From Mesaphorura yosii (Eukaryota > Arthropoda > Collembola > Poduromorpha > Tullbergiidae), in the NCBI GenBank assembly GCA_009869945.1, contig WIXG01000023.1, forward strand, positions 1 to 64,000: a stretch of 64,000 bases of DNA, given 5' to 3'. Numbering within the stretch: position 1 is the stretch's first letter; every line of letters begins with the position of its first letter. This document shows, piece by piece, positions 37,301 to 52,300 of the stretch. A program made the position numbers and the translations under genes. The notes beneath the pieces are model-generated. The model had not been told where the DNA came from. It saw only the letters and a list, made by a program, of their open reading frames with translations, and did no database searches.

Positions 37301-40300
37301 CGGATAACGTTTTAGATCGTGCTCGCAGATTCTTCATTCTTAATAAAGACATTTCTACTCCGAGCAGGCTGAAAGCTGTATGTTTGTATTTGGCAAAGTC
37401 GGGCTACAGGATTCGAATAAATCAAAAAAGAACGCCACAATGGCAAAAGAAGGGCTGCAAAGTGCAAAAGCAAAGGCAATGCCAATGTCAGGATGCAACA
37501 GGCAACAGCCAATGCAGGATGTTGATGTTGACAAGTGTAGCAAAACACAAAACGACAAAACTAAAACTCGTTGCGTCCAAAGTGAGTCGAGTCGAGCCAA
37601 TCTTGGAATGGAAATTGTAAGAAAAGGCGTTGGTCTGGTCCTCTTGAAGTGTCTGCGTCCTATTTAAATCATGCACCGTGCTTCGTGCTTGCTGATTGTG
37701 ATTCTGACCCTAATTGTTTATAAATAGTGAGGAAGATTATTATAATGATGATGACTCCGAGCACTGTATACTTGCGGATACTCGAAGTTACAATTTCAAT
37801 GCACAGCAATGGCACAAGCCCCAGGTTCGTTTTGTGATTCTTCTTCAGCGCTCGCAGTGCCAAAGCCAAAGCAAAGGTTAAAGTAAATCCACCCTGAAAA
37901 GGGCGCGGCGGAGTTGGCAATGAGCAACAGCAACAATAAAAGCTGACTTGTAACGCTACAAATAATATCGCGTACACGCATAGCAGCATGAATATGACAA
38001 TGTATCAAGTCTAAGTGCACGACTTGAAGTAATTTTAAGGCGGCAGAATAACTGGAAAACAATTGTGAACGCACTTCCTGCCTCTTTTGTGTAGTGCCCT
38101 AATCTTGATACGTAAATGGCAATAGCAACGAATGTTTCTTGAGTGTTTTGAGCTCGTAACTCACTTTTGTCAGGTTTCAATCGCAATGCTCAAAGTCAAG
38201 AGCTTATGGAAATCGAATAGGCACGATAAATGATGCAATTTCAAATCGTCAACCTATGCACGGGTTCCGAAAGTTGATAAATATTGCACGGGTTACATTT
38301 CCATTGTATTTAGTGTAATATTCTTGAAGCTGGCACAATTAGGTTCAAATCATACAAAAGTCAAATACAAATCGAGGCGTTGCTGCATGAATCCGTTAAA
38401 TTTGTCATTGGATGTACTCGGCTTGGTTTTCTATTTCCAATCCAATATGAACAATCATCGTAATTTTGCATTACACAATTCTAACGATTACGGTACAAGC
38501 AACGAATTGAATCCATGCCACGGCGGCGGTCGACAAGAGACCGTTCACAATTGAACAGGGTCTGAATTTATGTTTAGTCCTTTTCCATTTCCATCCTGCA
38601 AATAAACAAATACGAGTAAAGATCCAAGGCGAAATCCATGAGAAAGAAGCAGATAACGAATGGTGATGCTGCTGTTTGGAATCAGAATATTGTGCTGAGA
38701 GCCATAGCCACTGCCATTGCCGGCCAACGCGACTTGACTCGACAGAGACAGCAGGACATAAAATCAATGGGCCATTTCATTTCAAACTGGCATGAACCCT
38801 GCCATGTCTTGCCTGCTTGTCTCGAGCACAGTCACGACACAGCAGAGCACAGCTTCTGTTTTCACGTTTTTCGCAGTCGAGGTCGTGTCGCAGCCTCCTC
38901 ACCAACATTCGATTGCCATGCATCGAAATATGTTGCGAGTCTTTCAAACTGGAGTTGAATGTCTTTGTTGACTTGAAACTGAATATGTTTTGTCCGAAAG
39001 AATTGGAAACAACGAAATAAACATAGCAAAGCTAGGCGGGCCAAAATAAACACAAGCCACGGACCATTGAAATATTAGAATGAGATGTTTGATCATCTGT
39101 GCTGTGCCGTGCTGGATTTGGGTCTCGCCTGGTGTGGTCTGACTGTCTGAATCGGACTACTTTCTCTATTTGTTTGTTTGCTTCCTTGCGTATTTCTCTT
39201 GCAATGACAATTCCAATTTGCCGATTTCGTTTGGGTTCAGTTCAACTTGAGTGGTTCATGATCTTTAAACTCAAAACCTGACTCGTACTTGGCATTTTAT
39301 GGTCGTTCGCAATTCTCAATTACAGCTTTCGTGCTTTCGTGCTTTTCTCTTTGCCCTTTGAGTTTAAAATGGCATGGTCGCGTCGCCTTAATTTGCACGT
39401 GTTTACGATCAGTCGTGTATCCTTTGTTCTTTTACTCTGCATTTGCAAATGTGTGCAAGGTAATGACAATCGGCAAGGCAGTGAGTTTCGTTTTCAAGTA
39501 TTTTTGTTTCAGCTCATTAATTACATTTTTCATGGTTTTATTTTTTGCTTTGTTGGCCGATTCATCTTCTGAATTTCTGAATCCTGACCTGGTTTTTTTG
39601 CCAGTGCAATGCAATTCCCTGCCTGCGCCTGATTACGCTGCAATTGCAATTGCCAATTTTTTGCAGCGTAGTGGCGGCAGTGTGTAGTGCATGTTCATGG
39701 TTCTCGTTCATGAATCATGAGATGGATGATGCGTACCCGTCGACAACCGCACTCCACACGCTACGCCGCGCTGAATTACTGAATTGGGGATTATTTATGT
39801 CAGCATCTCAGCCGAGTCGAGCCAAGACAGTCGACTCGCTGCACTGTTAACAAGTGGGATTTGTTTTTAAGACGATGCATCCCAAAAATGCAATTTTCAT
39901 CCTCAAAATAATAATACGTACTATTTTGGCATTTGGCTGGCTGAATGTACCGTTAATTACCGCTGCTACCAGAGACCGAAACATAGATTCTTTCTTCGCT
40001 GTGTTGTCTTGTAATGAGGATAATAAGGTAATTTTGGTTCAATGCAGACACAGCGTAGTCGCAATGCCAGAGTCAAAGTCTTGTCAAGCTCCTTAAATTC
40101 TTTTTTTGCCACCAAAATTATAATGGAAGATCTCGTCAGAGCAGCATTAGCGTACAGTTAGAGCCGTCTGCAATATGGGATTAGTTACTTTTCAATATGC
40201 GAGTGCCGAAGCCGAATGCGAATCCAATTCAAATTGGAGGATTACATTCCGATGCATGCGAGCATATTCTTACCGTTCGGTCGCATGGCTGGCTGCGTTT

Positions 40301-43300
40301 GCCATTTGCCTGTGCGTAAGGAACATTTCTCATTAGCAAATTCATTCAATCTTCTTTTTTATAATCCCATTTTTCACGCTTTGGCTTAAAATTCCTCCAG
40401 TCCATGCAAAATGCGATTGCAATTCGAAATACTCTGTCGTAACGCAATTCGTAGTACGCAATACGAAAGGAAATTGACTCCTAAATGAATTAATGATTTA
40501 CGCACTCCGTCTCATTGCGAGGAGAAGAGGACAAGATGAATGATGATTAGTTCCACGTTCAGTCGAATCCGCAGTCCACGACGCGACTTTAATTTCCTAA
40601 AAGTCAGGAAATGTCTTCTCGCCGGGGTGAGAAATGAATATTTTTTCACCTGACTTGCTGACAACAAGTGAGCAGAATTAAGAACGTAAAATGACTACCA
40701 AAACCGTAACGCAACGCGCGGATGATAAAACGTGTGAAATGCGATTGTGTACTCGTCGCGTCGAGTTTGTGTGCAAATTCGTTTGTACGCATTGTCATTG
40801 CACCGCGCGGCACAACAGGAATGGAGATGAGATTCGTAATAGGAGTTTAAGAATCACGGCGATGGTATTGAAGAAGAGTACAGTTTATTACAATGATCAT
40901 CAACTTTTTCGGCAGACCGAAGCGATGCGATGGTCGCACTGCTCTTCTACATCGTGTTTTTGCAAGAGTAAATCATAATTCCATTCAATTCAGGCGTCAA
41001 GCATTCAGTACTGGCAACCGGCACCAGTGCCGTTGTTATTGCAGTTATTGTTGAAATGAACGCGTAAAATGACACTTGCAAAAGCACGCAACACAAATGA
41101 ACAGCAGAGCACCAGAACAAAGCCAAATTCAAGTGCAATCAATGGACCATTTGTTACCGTGCGCATGCAAACTGGCTGCTGCTGGCTTGCTTACCGATGC
41201 GCCTTGTGCCTTTGAATACGAAAGAAATGACAAATGACAATGTGATTTGTTTTAAAGGTGCAATGTTTTGGTTTCAAGATTACTCGTGAAATTAAATAAC
41301 TGTTTTTGCACAGAATCGTGGAAAATTCCTTGCATTCCTTGCATAGCAACAAAAATGAGTTGCTCGACTGTGAGTCTGTGCGGTGGTTTGATGACAAAAC
41401 ATAATCGATTATTGTCACTTGAATTAATAGATCCGAGTCGAGTCGAAGTGTCGGCCGGAAATGAGTTTCAGATTTCGAAATTTCTGCATTTGCATTCTCA
41501 TTTACGGTTTATAGTTTTGATAGCTTTGCGTTTGCTTTTGCGATTGCGACCGATTCGCCATTATCCACCTAATAATTACCTTTTTAGGGACAAAAAACCT
41601 TTTATTTGCACGCAAACACAAAAACTCGAAATTCGCTAGCTTTTTTCAAAGAACTGCCCGACTTTACACGAAATGGTCATAAATTGAGGCAGCGATTAGA
41701 ATAATACACGTGTAATGCGCGCATTTATCACGAAGAAATGAAGACAAGGCAAAAAGCGAGTACGAGAACGAGAACGGGAGCAAAATAACTGCAAAAGCGC
41801 TCGGCACTCGATTGCTAATAAAACGGAACCACTTCTTTGTACTTACACGATGCTTAGACTTCTGTTCACGCTACTCCTAATAACGAAAGCAATTAATGTA
41901 TCTCATCTTAAGAGAATGAGAAATGAGACTGACAAGAACATGAAATGCAGAATGGTAATTATTATGACGACAATTACCGCCTAAGCTTAATGCAGCGCTT
42001 TCGCGTTACAGTTTTTATGACTGCTGACTGACTTTCGCTAGTACTTGTGCTGGCGCTCTGCAATTATCAAATTGCATGTGAGCGAGCTGCCAAGCTCAGC
42101 TGTAGAAATGCAGAATCCGTTCAGCAGCGCAACACAACACGAGCGCTGAAGGGCATAAAGCGATGAACGAGAACGCGTACACTGACGCGTCATAACTCGA
42201 GCAATATGAGTTGATGGCACAAAGCGGAATATTTAATAACATTTTTAATGTACGAGAGCGTTTTGTCATATTTAACTTTTCGGCATCCGTATTCGCGTTC
42301 GTTCACGTACCGTGCATTAGACAATTTAGTAAGTAAATAGCCAGACGCGTGTGCATCAAGACAGTTGTAGTCTTGTTTGTAATTACGGCATATCGCTTCC
42401 ACACCGTTCTGTAACAAATAATTGCTAATCGATCGATCGATTAGGCCAATTCCCGTAAAGTATCATAGGAACTCATAGTACTGTAATCTCATATTTCTAT
42501 GACAGTTTCTTGGTCGTCATAGATTTCCTGGCTTCTGATTGGCTGATGACATTATGCATAGATTTATTGACTTGCCTAGTTCTAAAGTAGTCGAGGGGCT
42601 TCTTTTTTGAGTTCATAGTATGATGACGTCACAACACGAAGCGACCAAAGATATTTTGGTTCTACACAGGTGCGAATTTCTTTAATTTCACAATTTAACT
42701 TAGATTGACTACGACTGAATCTATTATTTAGCAGTTATTTCCAGCACCAAAATAAGACCATTCCCATAAACGGCCTGATTAGTTCTATTACAAGCATAGA
42801 TCTATGAAAGCATAGCCTTATGAAACGTTGCAGGAATTGACCTATTATCTTAAGGCAGTTTCAGACCAGTTGTATAGAACTTTTAGACTACGAGGTACTC
42901 GTATTGTATAATTTACATATAACAGTATAATTTATGAAGCTGCCCTCGTTCTCTGAATTCCCTCATCTCTGCAATTCCTGTTAACATAAATTATGAAAAT
43001 GCACTTTCATGTCGAGCAAATGGATTGCGGAGACGCACACGCAGACGAACATGAAGTGATCTACATTCAAGTCGATGGAATTTTATGGGTTTCAGGTAAA
43101 TTGAGAAATGGTTTTAGAAATTCAATTACACAATGCAAAATAAAAATGAAACTTACTTCGCCGAAGTATAAACCTTTAATTAAGCTTTCCGAATAGCATT
43201 AATGGAAACACGACGGATCAGCGTTGGTTCGGCTTTAAATCAGGTATGATTTCACGTAATTACGTGTGCTATTGTCATTGTGCATTGGATTCTGTGTTGA

Positions 43301-46300
43301 AGTTAAATAATAAGTGTTGACTGTCTGTATTGCGTGCACATATTGGCCCTCGTCTCGTACGTTCAATGAACAGAATCAATTTGGGTCAAGTCAAGTTTTA
43401 AGTTACTTTAATTGCGTGTGTGCTAATTACGATTCGCGATTTACGACTCTTTCAGTTTCCGACTAAAATCCTTAAATTCACGATTCTCGATTGTGAAATT
43501 TTTACTGATTTCTGCACATCACGCTCGCCAGCTATTCACTCACTCATTGATCATGTCTCATGATTTGCCGCATCAGCGTAGAATCGAGTAACAGTACCAT
43601 GCGTGCGTAAATACACGAAGATAAATCGCTGGCTTGTTTTCGAGGCCGGACTGCAATTAACAACGGGCATGACGAATCAATTTACGCGTATTTTGCAGTT
43701 TGTCTCCAATATTGTCTCTGTATCGAGGAATTCAATTAAACATCAGGCCCAAGTACGAAACACGAAATGCGAGCCGTGTGATCGTATGAATAATTGGTCA
43801 TTATTACAACTCTGATCAAGTGTTAATGAAGCCTGAGTAGACAATCGAAACTGAACCTTTCCCTTTCTAAACCAAAGTGCTTTGAGGATCGCAAATGGCA
43901 ATTTCATGGATAAAATTCATACTTGAGATCGAGCTCACAATTCACACGATCGATCCAGATAACAATGCGTATTATGTTCTGGGAGACAATAAATCATGTT
44001 TTGGCACTTTGCAAAACTGGCGAGCCAAGTCACTTGGCATTCATTTTGAAAAGTCATCAAGAACAGTGCGTTATGGACTGCTGGTGTGAATAAATACGTG
44101 TGAATTATTGAATGATACTTGCGTACTGCAAGTTGCTGACTCATCTGACCACACTTCTAGACAATGAGTCCCATTTTGGCGAGCAATTTACTCATGACCC
44201 ACACCAAGTCTCCTTGCAAGAGGCAATTGTCCCTATTGGGACGGTTAAACGCTAATTACGAATTAAAGAACGACGAAATTAGATCAAACGTCCTCGCTGT
44301 GATTTCGCTTTAATCCCATTTGGTTACTTTCATTTGCATTTGCATTCGCGTTTGTATTGTCACAAAAGCTTTTCACAAGATCACAATAATTTGTAAGGTG
44401 ACAAAATTCTTAATCCTCCGCGGAGCATTCACTACTCGTCGCAGTGCGATTCGCAACAATGACTGGTAATGAATAAGCAAAGCGTGCGTCGTCTAAATGT
44501 TCCGGTCCAAATAGCAAACACAGGCCAACTTTTTCTTGATTGTAGCTAAAAATAATCTTCCATTCTTCTTTTTGGACTCATCATCGCCTCATCCTCGTTT
44601 CTCTTTGCTGCGCTGTGCTTTGAAATATGACGAAATAAATGCTCGCCTGTCTGCTGCAAACTGCAAAGAACAGTCTGAAAGCCAAAAGCAGTGCGGTGAT
44701 ATTTATGTTTCGCTCCATTTAGTACGATTCCTGAAGCTATTTTCAAGATTGTCAGTCATTCCCCTGCGCATTGCGCTAAATAATGATGATGATTGTCAGC
44801 AGTAGTTCAGTAGTTCAGCCAGAGCTGAAAATTTAATACAAATTGACATCCACCTACAAAGCACAAATAACAATGCACACGGGATTCAATTTCTATATTC
44901 GCTGTATCGTTGCTCAAGATAGCATCTAAGCCACCGACGTTACGGCTTGCCTTTACCAGTGATTCGTATCTCCGCTGATTGAGTTAAGAAGTGCGCGAAC
45001 GGCGAACGCAAAATCATCGTCATCCTGCCCGTGGACATTGTTTTGGACGCATGCACAATAATTTGTACTGGGTTGGACAACGTGAGCTCAGCATGCCTGC
45101 ATGAAGATGCTTCGACTCACCTACAGCAGTGCCAGCGCCAGCACATGTTAATGGTTTTATCGCTGTGGCTGGTAATCATTCATAATCATCGACGAAGAAT
45201 TAGAACAATACAATGCTTTAATGATTCAGCATTATTGTAGTGACAGTTGATGCTATTTCCTCGTTGCGTCGCTGTTGGCCCCGAGTCGCGCGTTCAGCGT
45301 CCTTGTTTATCGGTCATCGTTGTGACAAGACGGCGGGCGAAGTTGCAAGCAGAAAAACGCGTCTAGCTGACAAAACTTGGAACGGATTAAATGAAATGCG
45401 AATTGAGCTGCAATGTAGTGTGTAATGCAGTGTATTTTCTGCGTTCCAATGCCCACAAATCTTTGTACAGAAATTCATTGCCACGTCGCACTTACTATAA
45501 TATTCCAGTGAGATGGACAAATGAACCGCTTCGAATTGCCCACTTTATCCCTCCTCGAATATGTGGTTGAATAAATTGGCAATTGGCAGTTTGATTGTTT
45601 CGTGAAATAATTTATGTGTTGATTGTGTTTGTATGAATGGAAGAAACAGCGCGCGGCGCGGCGTTTGCTTCTGAAGGCATGTATGGACTTTGGCTAGGAT
45701 AAAGGAAACGCTTTTTATCCTAACGCATTGCATTCAGAATGACTGAGAAAGTGTTCTGCTTTCGAAAACAAATAGTTTCGCATTAATTAAGAAATGCAAA
45801 TCATTTACAGATGGCCTCGAATGAGAATCTCGCTGTAGCGTAGCCATCGCCTATCTCGAAGCCAATAAACTGTAATCTTCAAGCTAATCATCCTCTTGAC
45901 TCCTTTCTTGACTTGAGTCGAACAAGCCGAGAACAAGAAGCAAACAAAATATTAATGAGGGCTTGATTAAATGAAAGAATCTTTCCTGCATCACACTGAG
46001 AACAATATTTACACTGCACAATGGTGCTTGCACTTTGTTACAACCACCAAGTAAGAAATTGGCATTTACTCAACTCAAGGGCTCATTATTCATCTTTAAT
46101 CTAAAAATGCATGCATGCACTTGAGCAGGTTACAGATGGAAGGGAGTGGAATGCAAAGACAAAGACGAACGCGTACTTAACTGATTAATAAATTCACGAT
46201 AGCATATCGCTCGTTATGGAACTCTTTTGGCAGTATTGGCAGTAAGGAATTTTAGACTTCAGACGGAACACACGTACAAGGCAAGTCAACATGCAATGAT

Positions 46301-49300
46301 TTCTTTCCATTGGGGTAAGATAGGTGATGAATCGGAGATTGAACGGTGATACGTGTGGGTGTTCAACACGTTGCATCTGCGTTTGCTGCGTTGAGTTGGA
46401 GTTCAGTGCGGTGCGGTGGAGATTTCATCATTCATCACTTGCATCATTCGCGACGAACTTGCAATACGTGCATCTTGTACATGTATCCAGTCTATTGTCT
46501 TTTCACTGATTGTGTTGGGTGTTACACGCATAACGCGTAGTAAAATAGATTAAATGGGGAGATAGGACGAGCACAACGCATAGACTTGGAATTTCAAATG
46601 AAGTAAAGGTGAGTTGGTTGCCTTGCCTTGCTGGCGTGGCGATGGCTTTTTAAATTGCAGTGTGAAATTAAATGAAATTAAGATCCACACAAGGCAATGC
46701 AAAGCATAACAGTTGCAGTGTACTCATGTATTGCATTGCCTTTTGTAAGGCAAGATGAGAATGAATGATTGAGCAGTTTGTTCTTGGTCGGTCGACACTC
46801 GCATGCAGAAGAGAAGAATCGGATGAGGAATGAAGAGATAAATCCACAGCATTTATTCTCTTATCAACACTCTTTCACTTTCCCCCTCGTGTATCTGAAA
46901 TGCACTCGTCACAGACTTGGCTTGGCGTAGTTTTTGACTTGACTACGGCTTGTGATCTCAAGAAATCGTGTACAAGAAAAGTCGGTCTTTTGCTAAGAGC
47001 ATAGCAAGTGATGTTGGTTTTTCCGTCCTGCATTCGTGATCTTGATGAATGACCGCTCTCGCCAAGATGTTGCTCGCTTTATCTCTTTCACTTCTCCAGC
47101 GACTCATCACGTATTCTAATCTGCTGCGATGCTCGGCTGAAGTTTTTGAATTTTAAATACCCAACAACAGCGTGCGATCCAGCTCCAGCTTCGGCGATGG
47201 GTGTATCGCACTCTCGCATTTCACACGCATTCGAAGTTCGAATTTGCATGATGGCCTGGATATTGACCAGCGCCAGCGTATAGCTTTCAGCACTCTGAAG
47301 CGATCATGTGCAAAATTGTGGGAGTCTGGACATGATATATGCAAATGAGGGTTCGAGCTGGTGAACAATCGAAATTTTCACTGCGGGCGACGCTTCGCAC
47401 GATGATGGCCAGACCGCCTAACTGTAATAAATTACTCACGTACTTCATTGCTATTTGCTTCATTTCGAAAAGAAATTCGAATTCAGCACAAATGTCCAAT
47501 TAAAAAGGGTGCCATGCAATGTGTAAATATTTATTTCATTGCATTGCATTGCTAGGCTCGACTTTCTTGATGAGTTTAGTAATTACATTAGTCGTGCTTG
47601 TCAATACGTAATTAAAATTCTGAATAACTGAATGGGCAATTTGTGTCACATAAGTAAGACAACGCGTGAGTGGAGCCGCGTGCTGCGTTTTCTTGCAGGC
47701 GGTCCCAAGTCGTGAATCGCAGCACCAGCATTTAAGATTAATCTACATTTGTCAACATCTGAGAGCAAGAACCCTAAAGTTTATCATCACTTATTAATTA
47801 CAGAGGAAAATAGGCCGCAAGGTATGTGCCACATTTACACGCGAATTAGCAGTGTATCATTAAAGATTCATCCGTGACTCGGTCGCTAAGAACAAAGTGA
47901 AGACTTTTCTTCCTTTTGACAACTTTTGGCCTGGGAATTGAAGTGTTTTCTTTCGACTTCGTCTTGATTTATTCGCTTCCCTGTGCACGTGCAGAATAAT
48001 TAATTCTGGCCTATGAAAATACAATTAATTATGAAAACTCGTTTCAGTCAGTCGGACTGGAACACGAGGCTTTACGAGGCTAAAAAATATTGCCGTGAAT
48101 CCTGCGAACCTCGTAAGGGTTCACAAGAACAAGAGGCAAGAGGTTTTCTCGCTTGTTTGCATATGCTGATTGCGAATTGCACTGCAAGGCTGAGAGCCCA
48201 AACCACCAACGCAGTTCAGAAAACTAAAGGCCATAGAAAGTGGAGGCAAGTCAAGCCAAGTCACCTAGTCAGCAACGTAGTTTAGTTAAGCATGCATTTA
48301 CCTTGTATTTACATTCGTATTTCGCATCTTTCTTCTCCACGCATAACGCATTACTAATTCATCTTGTTCTTCAGCCACAATTCCAGTCTCGGCCGCAGCC
48401 TAGAGTAAAGAAAATAGGCAAGGCAAGGCACGGCAATAGAAGCGCATGAGAAGGGAAGATTTATTTCAGTCTCAAACTGTCTGCGCGTATTCGTGTTCTG
48501 TTCACTATTTTGATACAAATGCAAGGTTCACACTTCGTCTTTGTCTTTTGTTTCTAACTCGAAAATTCGCAGGCACCCGAATGTGTGTCTGTGAGGCAGG
48601 GCTGACAGACGTGAGGAAAGCCTTTGTGACTTGTTTCTGATAAAGTCGTCACACGAGTACACGAAACACGATTTACGTTGAGACAATAAACCCACAGTCA
48701 ACGAACCAACGGCTGGAACTGGAACCACCAAGCAACACGCACCCGCTTAAAAATACATTATGCATTATATCATTTGCTGACGCATTGATGCATGCAGAGC
48801 GGCGCAAGCATAAAAAATCAGACTTCAGTTTAATAGAATTTTTAATCAACTTTCTCTTTCTTCGCTTGGTTTAATTATTCAGAGCCGAGCGCCCTGAACT
48901 TGCAATTCGTGGGTGGCGGGCTACGAATTGCTAACGTGAACCCGGCCGCTTGAAATCATTTTCCTTCAAAAAAGCTTAATCTGGTTATGAAATCTTGAGA
49001 AATCTGCTGCTTCCTCTTTTTCATTAGCCCTGAAGCTCTTTTGTGTGAGTGCGACTATTTTATGCGTGGAATTGCGCGTAGCACTTCGCAGTGGGTCTGT
49101 CGTTAAAGATTTGATAACATGTTATATTAAATCGCTAACCCAGTTACACTGAAACACGGTGGCACTGAATCCGTCCGTATTGTTGCACGAAATTGGTGTA
49201 AAAGAGAACATAATTGGGAAACGGAAAGAATTCTGAGGAGCGTATGGTAAAATTTCTCACAGATTTTTCAATTCCATTTTATTCCTGCATCATGCGGACT

Positions 49301-52300
49301 ATGAAATTCTTCATTAAAGAGTGGGAGCGAACGAGTTCTGGGCTAAATATGGGTTTCCTACGCCTTTTTTGGTTCTGGTCGTTGAATTTCCAACTAAATG
49401 AATTTTTTACGCGAGGCTCACGGAGAGAATGCCAGTCAGACTCGAGACGCGAGTTTTCTGGCCTGTTTCCCTTTTCCCATTGCCACTGTGCCAGTGAACT
49501 GGGCTCGCGGCTGCTTTGCATAGACAATAAATTCCCACGATTCTTTAAATCAAATAAATACGTATTACGCAATAATGAACGATGACGACGACGGCGGTGA
49601 TGAAGAACTGTGAATTTCTTGCTCTCTAATTTTCCTGTCACAATTGGATCATTTCTCCGCCCGTTCACATCTTTAATCATCTTCTGTATTATGCGAGAGA
49701 CGAAACAATGCGGCAACGGCATGAGTCAGGATTGTCAATTTAGCTACTTTTTCGAATTTTGGCCTGGCCAGTGGCCAAAATTGGTCAAAATGGCCAAAAT
49801 GGTAGAAATGGCACCGGAGAGCAAATCTTGCGCCAATAGAGTATTTAGAAAGAAGCTCAAAATACCGCACTATGTCCTTTCTCAAGTTTAAACCATTTAT
49901 TGAATGATCTGACTTTTCCCACAAACGAGTAATCGGAGCAGCTTTTAAATATGTTTAAACTCCGGGCTCAACCGTTGCATGCAGATTTAATATGCACGAA
50001 TGGCTTGTCCTCGACTCAGAATACGCGTAATAGTCGAATTCCTGGTTAGTGGAGACCAGTGGCAGAGAGTGTCTGTGGAGAGAAGGCACTGAAGCGGATT
50101 TCTCCGGCCATGACACGGGTATCTGAGAACGGATTGGACTGCTGACTAAATCAATCACGACTCTCACAATTATAATAATGGAACCCTCGCAGCTTGTATT
50201 CTCTCTTGATTCTCTTGTACTCGAGGAATGGGACAGAATTTATCTGCAATGCCACATCGATTTAAAAGCAAATATGACTTACGTCTTTTACGACGCTTAA
50301 TGTTTTATAATTTTGGCCATTTCGATCAATTTCGGTCGCCGGTGGGTAGGTGATTTTAACCAATTTTGTCCAGTAGTAAGTGGCCAGTGGTCTGGCTATA
50401 TGTACAGTCTTGGCGTGAGTGTCTTACCTTGTTAAAATAATTCTAAATTAAATAACACGTTCCTCGTCCTTACGTTCTGCTTGGTAAAGGCAAAAGATGT
50501 AAAGAAGAAGTCAAGTCAGAAGGTGTAAAGTAAATCAGACTTGTATGGAATGATGAATTGCCTATTCAAAGTCCAAAGTGCGGTTCGGTGCGGTACGGAG
50601 CGATGATACTGCATGATGACAAGACGGATGGACGCAAGCGACCGTCCTCCTTTCAGCTAGTCAGGCAGGTGTGACAGTTTCGTACAGCACTGCGTCTGTG
50701 TCATCCTAATCTTGTCATTGTCGTTGTCACGCTGCGGCGCGCTGTTCTCGACCAGACGACATAGTTTTCAAAGTGAAATATTTCTTAATGATGATCTTTT
50801 GTCTAATAATCATCACACCATTCCCTTCATGGTGTTTCATGATTCATGATTCTCTGTTGCTGTGTTTTTCTTTCGCTGTACAATTTGTTTAGCTTCGCGA
50901 GCTAGAATTCAGTCGGTCCAGCATCGTTAAGTTCAATCCAGGTTCGTTTCTTGATTTCACACTTAATTGAGTGGCTAATATTCTAATTTTACAACAAGCA
51001 ACAGACTCAACTTGCTTTAAAAGCTGAAAGCTTTACATTTGGCTTTGTGTAATTTAAGAATTCCGCATACCGACTCACGTAGGCTGGCGGACCTTCAGAT
51101 AAGAAGTTGGCACCTTATTCAAGTGGCACGGTGCAAGATAAGGAAACCGCATACGAGGCATTTTGTCACTTTAATTCTTATTTCATAATATGTCATTGTC
51201 AAGTGGAACCTTTTCCAAAGTTTAAACTAAAAGGTGTGGTTTGACACTTTATAAAATGTTTCGCAGATTGTAATCTCTATCAAATTATTATTATTTGCCT
51301 TGTTAAGAAGGTTGTCATGGCACATTACGCATATTCCACGCAAAGACGCCAGCCGACGTATGCTTCCTTTACTCATTTTTCATGCTGGTACGGCCGAGCG
51401 TACTGTTGCTAATGGTGCATGACAAGACGACTGACTAGACTACATCTTGAATGTGTGTAAAAGTAAATATCCTCAGATTTATTTACGAATCTCAGCTTGT
51501 GCTTGCCTTGCCAAATAAATACTGGCAATGGTAATGACATTCAGTTCCATTTCATTCGCGCATTGAGTTCAAGATTAATTAGACAATTATCCATTACAAA
51601 TATTGCACCATGTGGCCCAGTACATTTGGAAGGAAATGTGAGGGATCTTGTATTGGATGCCAACTTCAAGCTCTTTCTGTACGACAGGCGAAGACTGGGC
51701 GCACAGTTTTTTCCTTTCCTTGTTCATAACTTTGTAGGCCACCTCGCTTTCGCTTCGGAGAAAGGAAGTCAATCTTCTTAATCCCGTACAGCTTTCACGC
51801 AGTTGGCGTAATCTCTTTCCGTTTCTGTAATATCTTTCTCTCATCTTTTCCTCCTTATCTCTACTCGTTGCTGCTTTGTTTTGTTCTTTTCTATTTCCAT
51901 TTCCTGGATGTGCGTTTGTTATCTGCAGTGCAGTGCAGTACTAGCCACGCCACGAGCTCAGCCCCGGCAAGCTTTCTATACTTGAACGAAGTCGTCCGTG
52001 TGCTTCGCCTTACTACATATGGTCCGTCATATTTTTCGATTTTCTTTTCATCCCGCACAACACGTGTGCCATAACCATAAAATACAGCATTCCTACTGAA
52101 AGTCGGTCATCGTGCAGATTTCATTGGAATCAGTTTCTTCAATCCTGCGTGCTTAAATTTACTGGTAGCATAAATAATTCGGCAAATTTTTCAATCAATT
52201 GGCACGCCCGAGTAGAATCCGACCATAATATTTTGACCTGCTTCGGAATACCATCAAGAAAACTTACGGCTTTTAAACTCAACGCATAAATGTGCTGTGC

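Noticed and set aside
49279-49722. 147-codon minus-strand open frame
   Set aside because: Arginine-rich composition without any family signature; overlaps long frames on the other strand.
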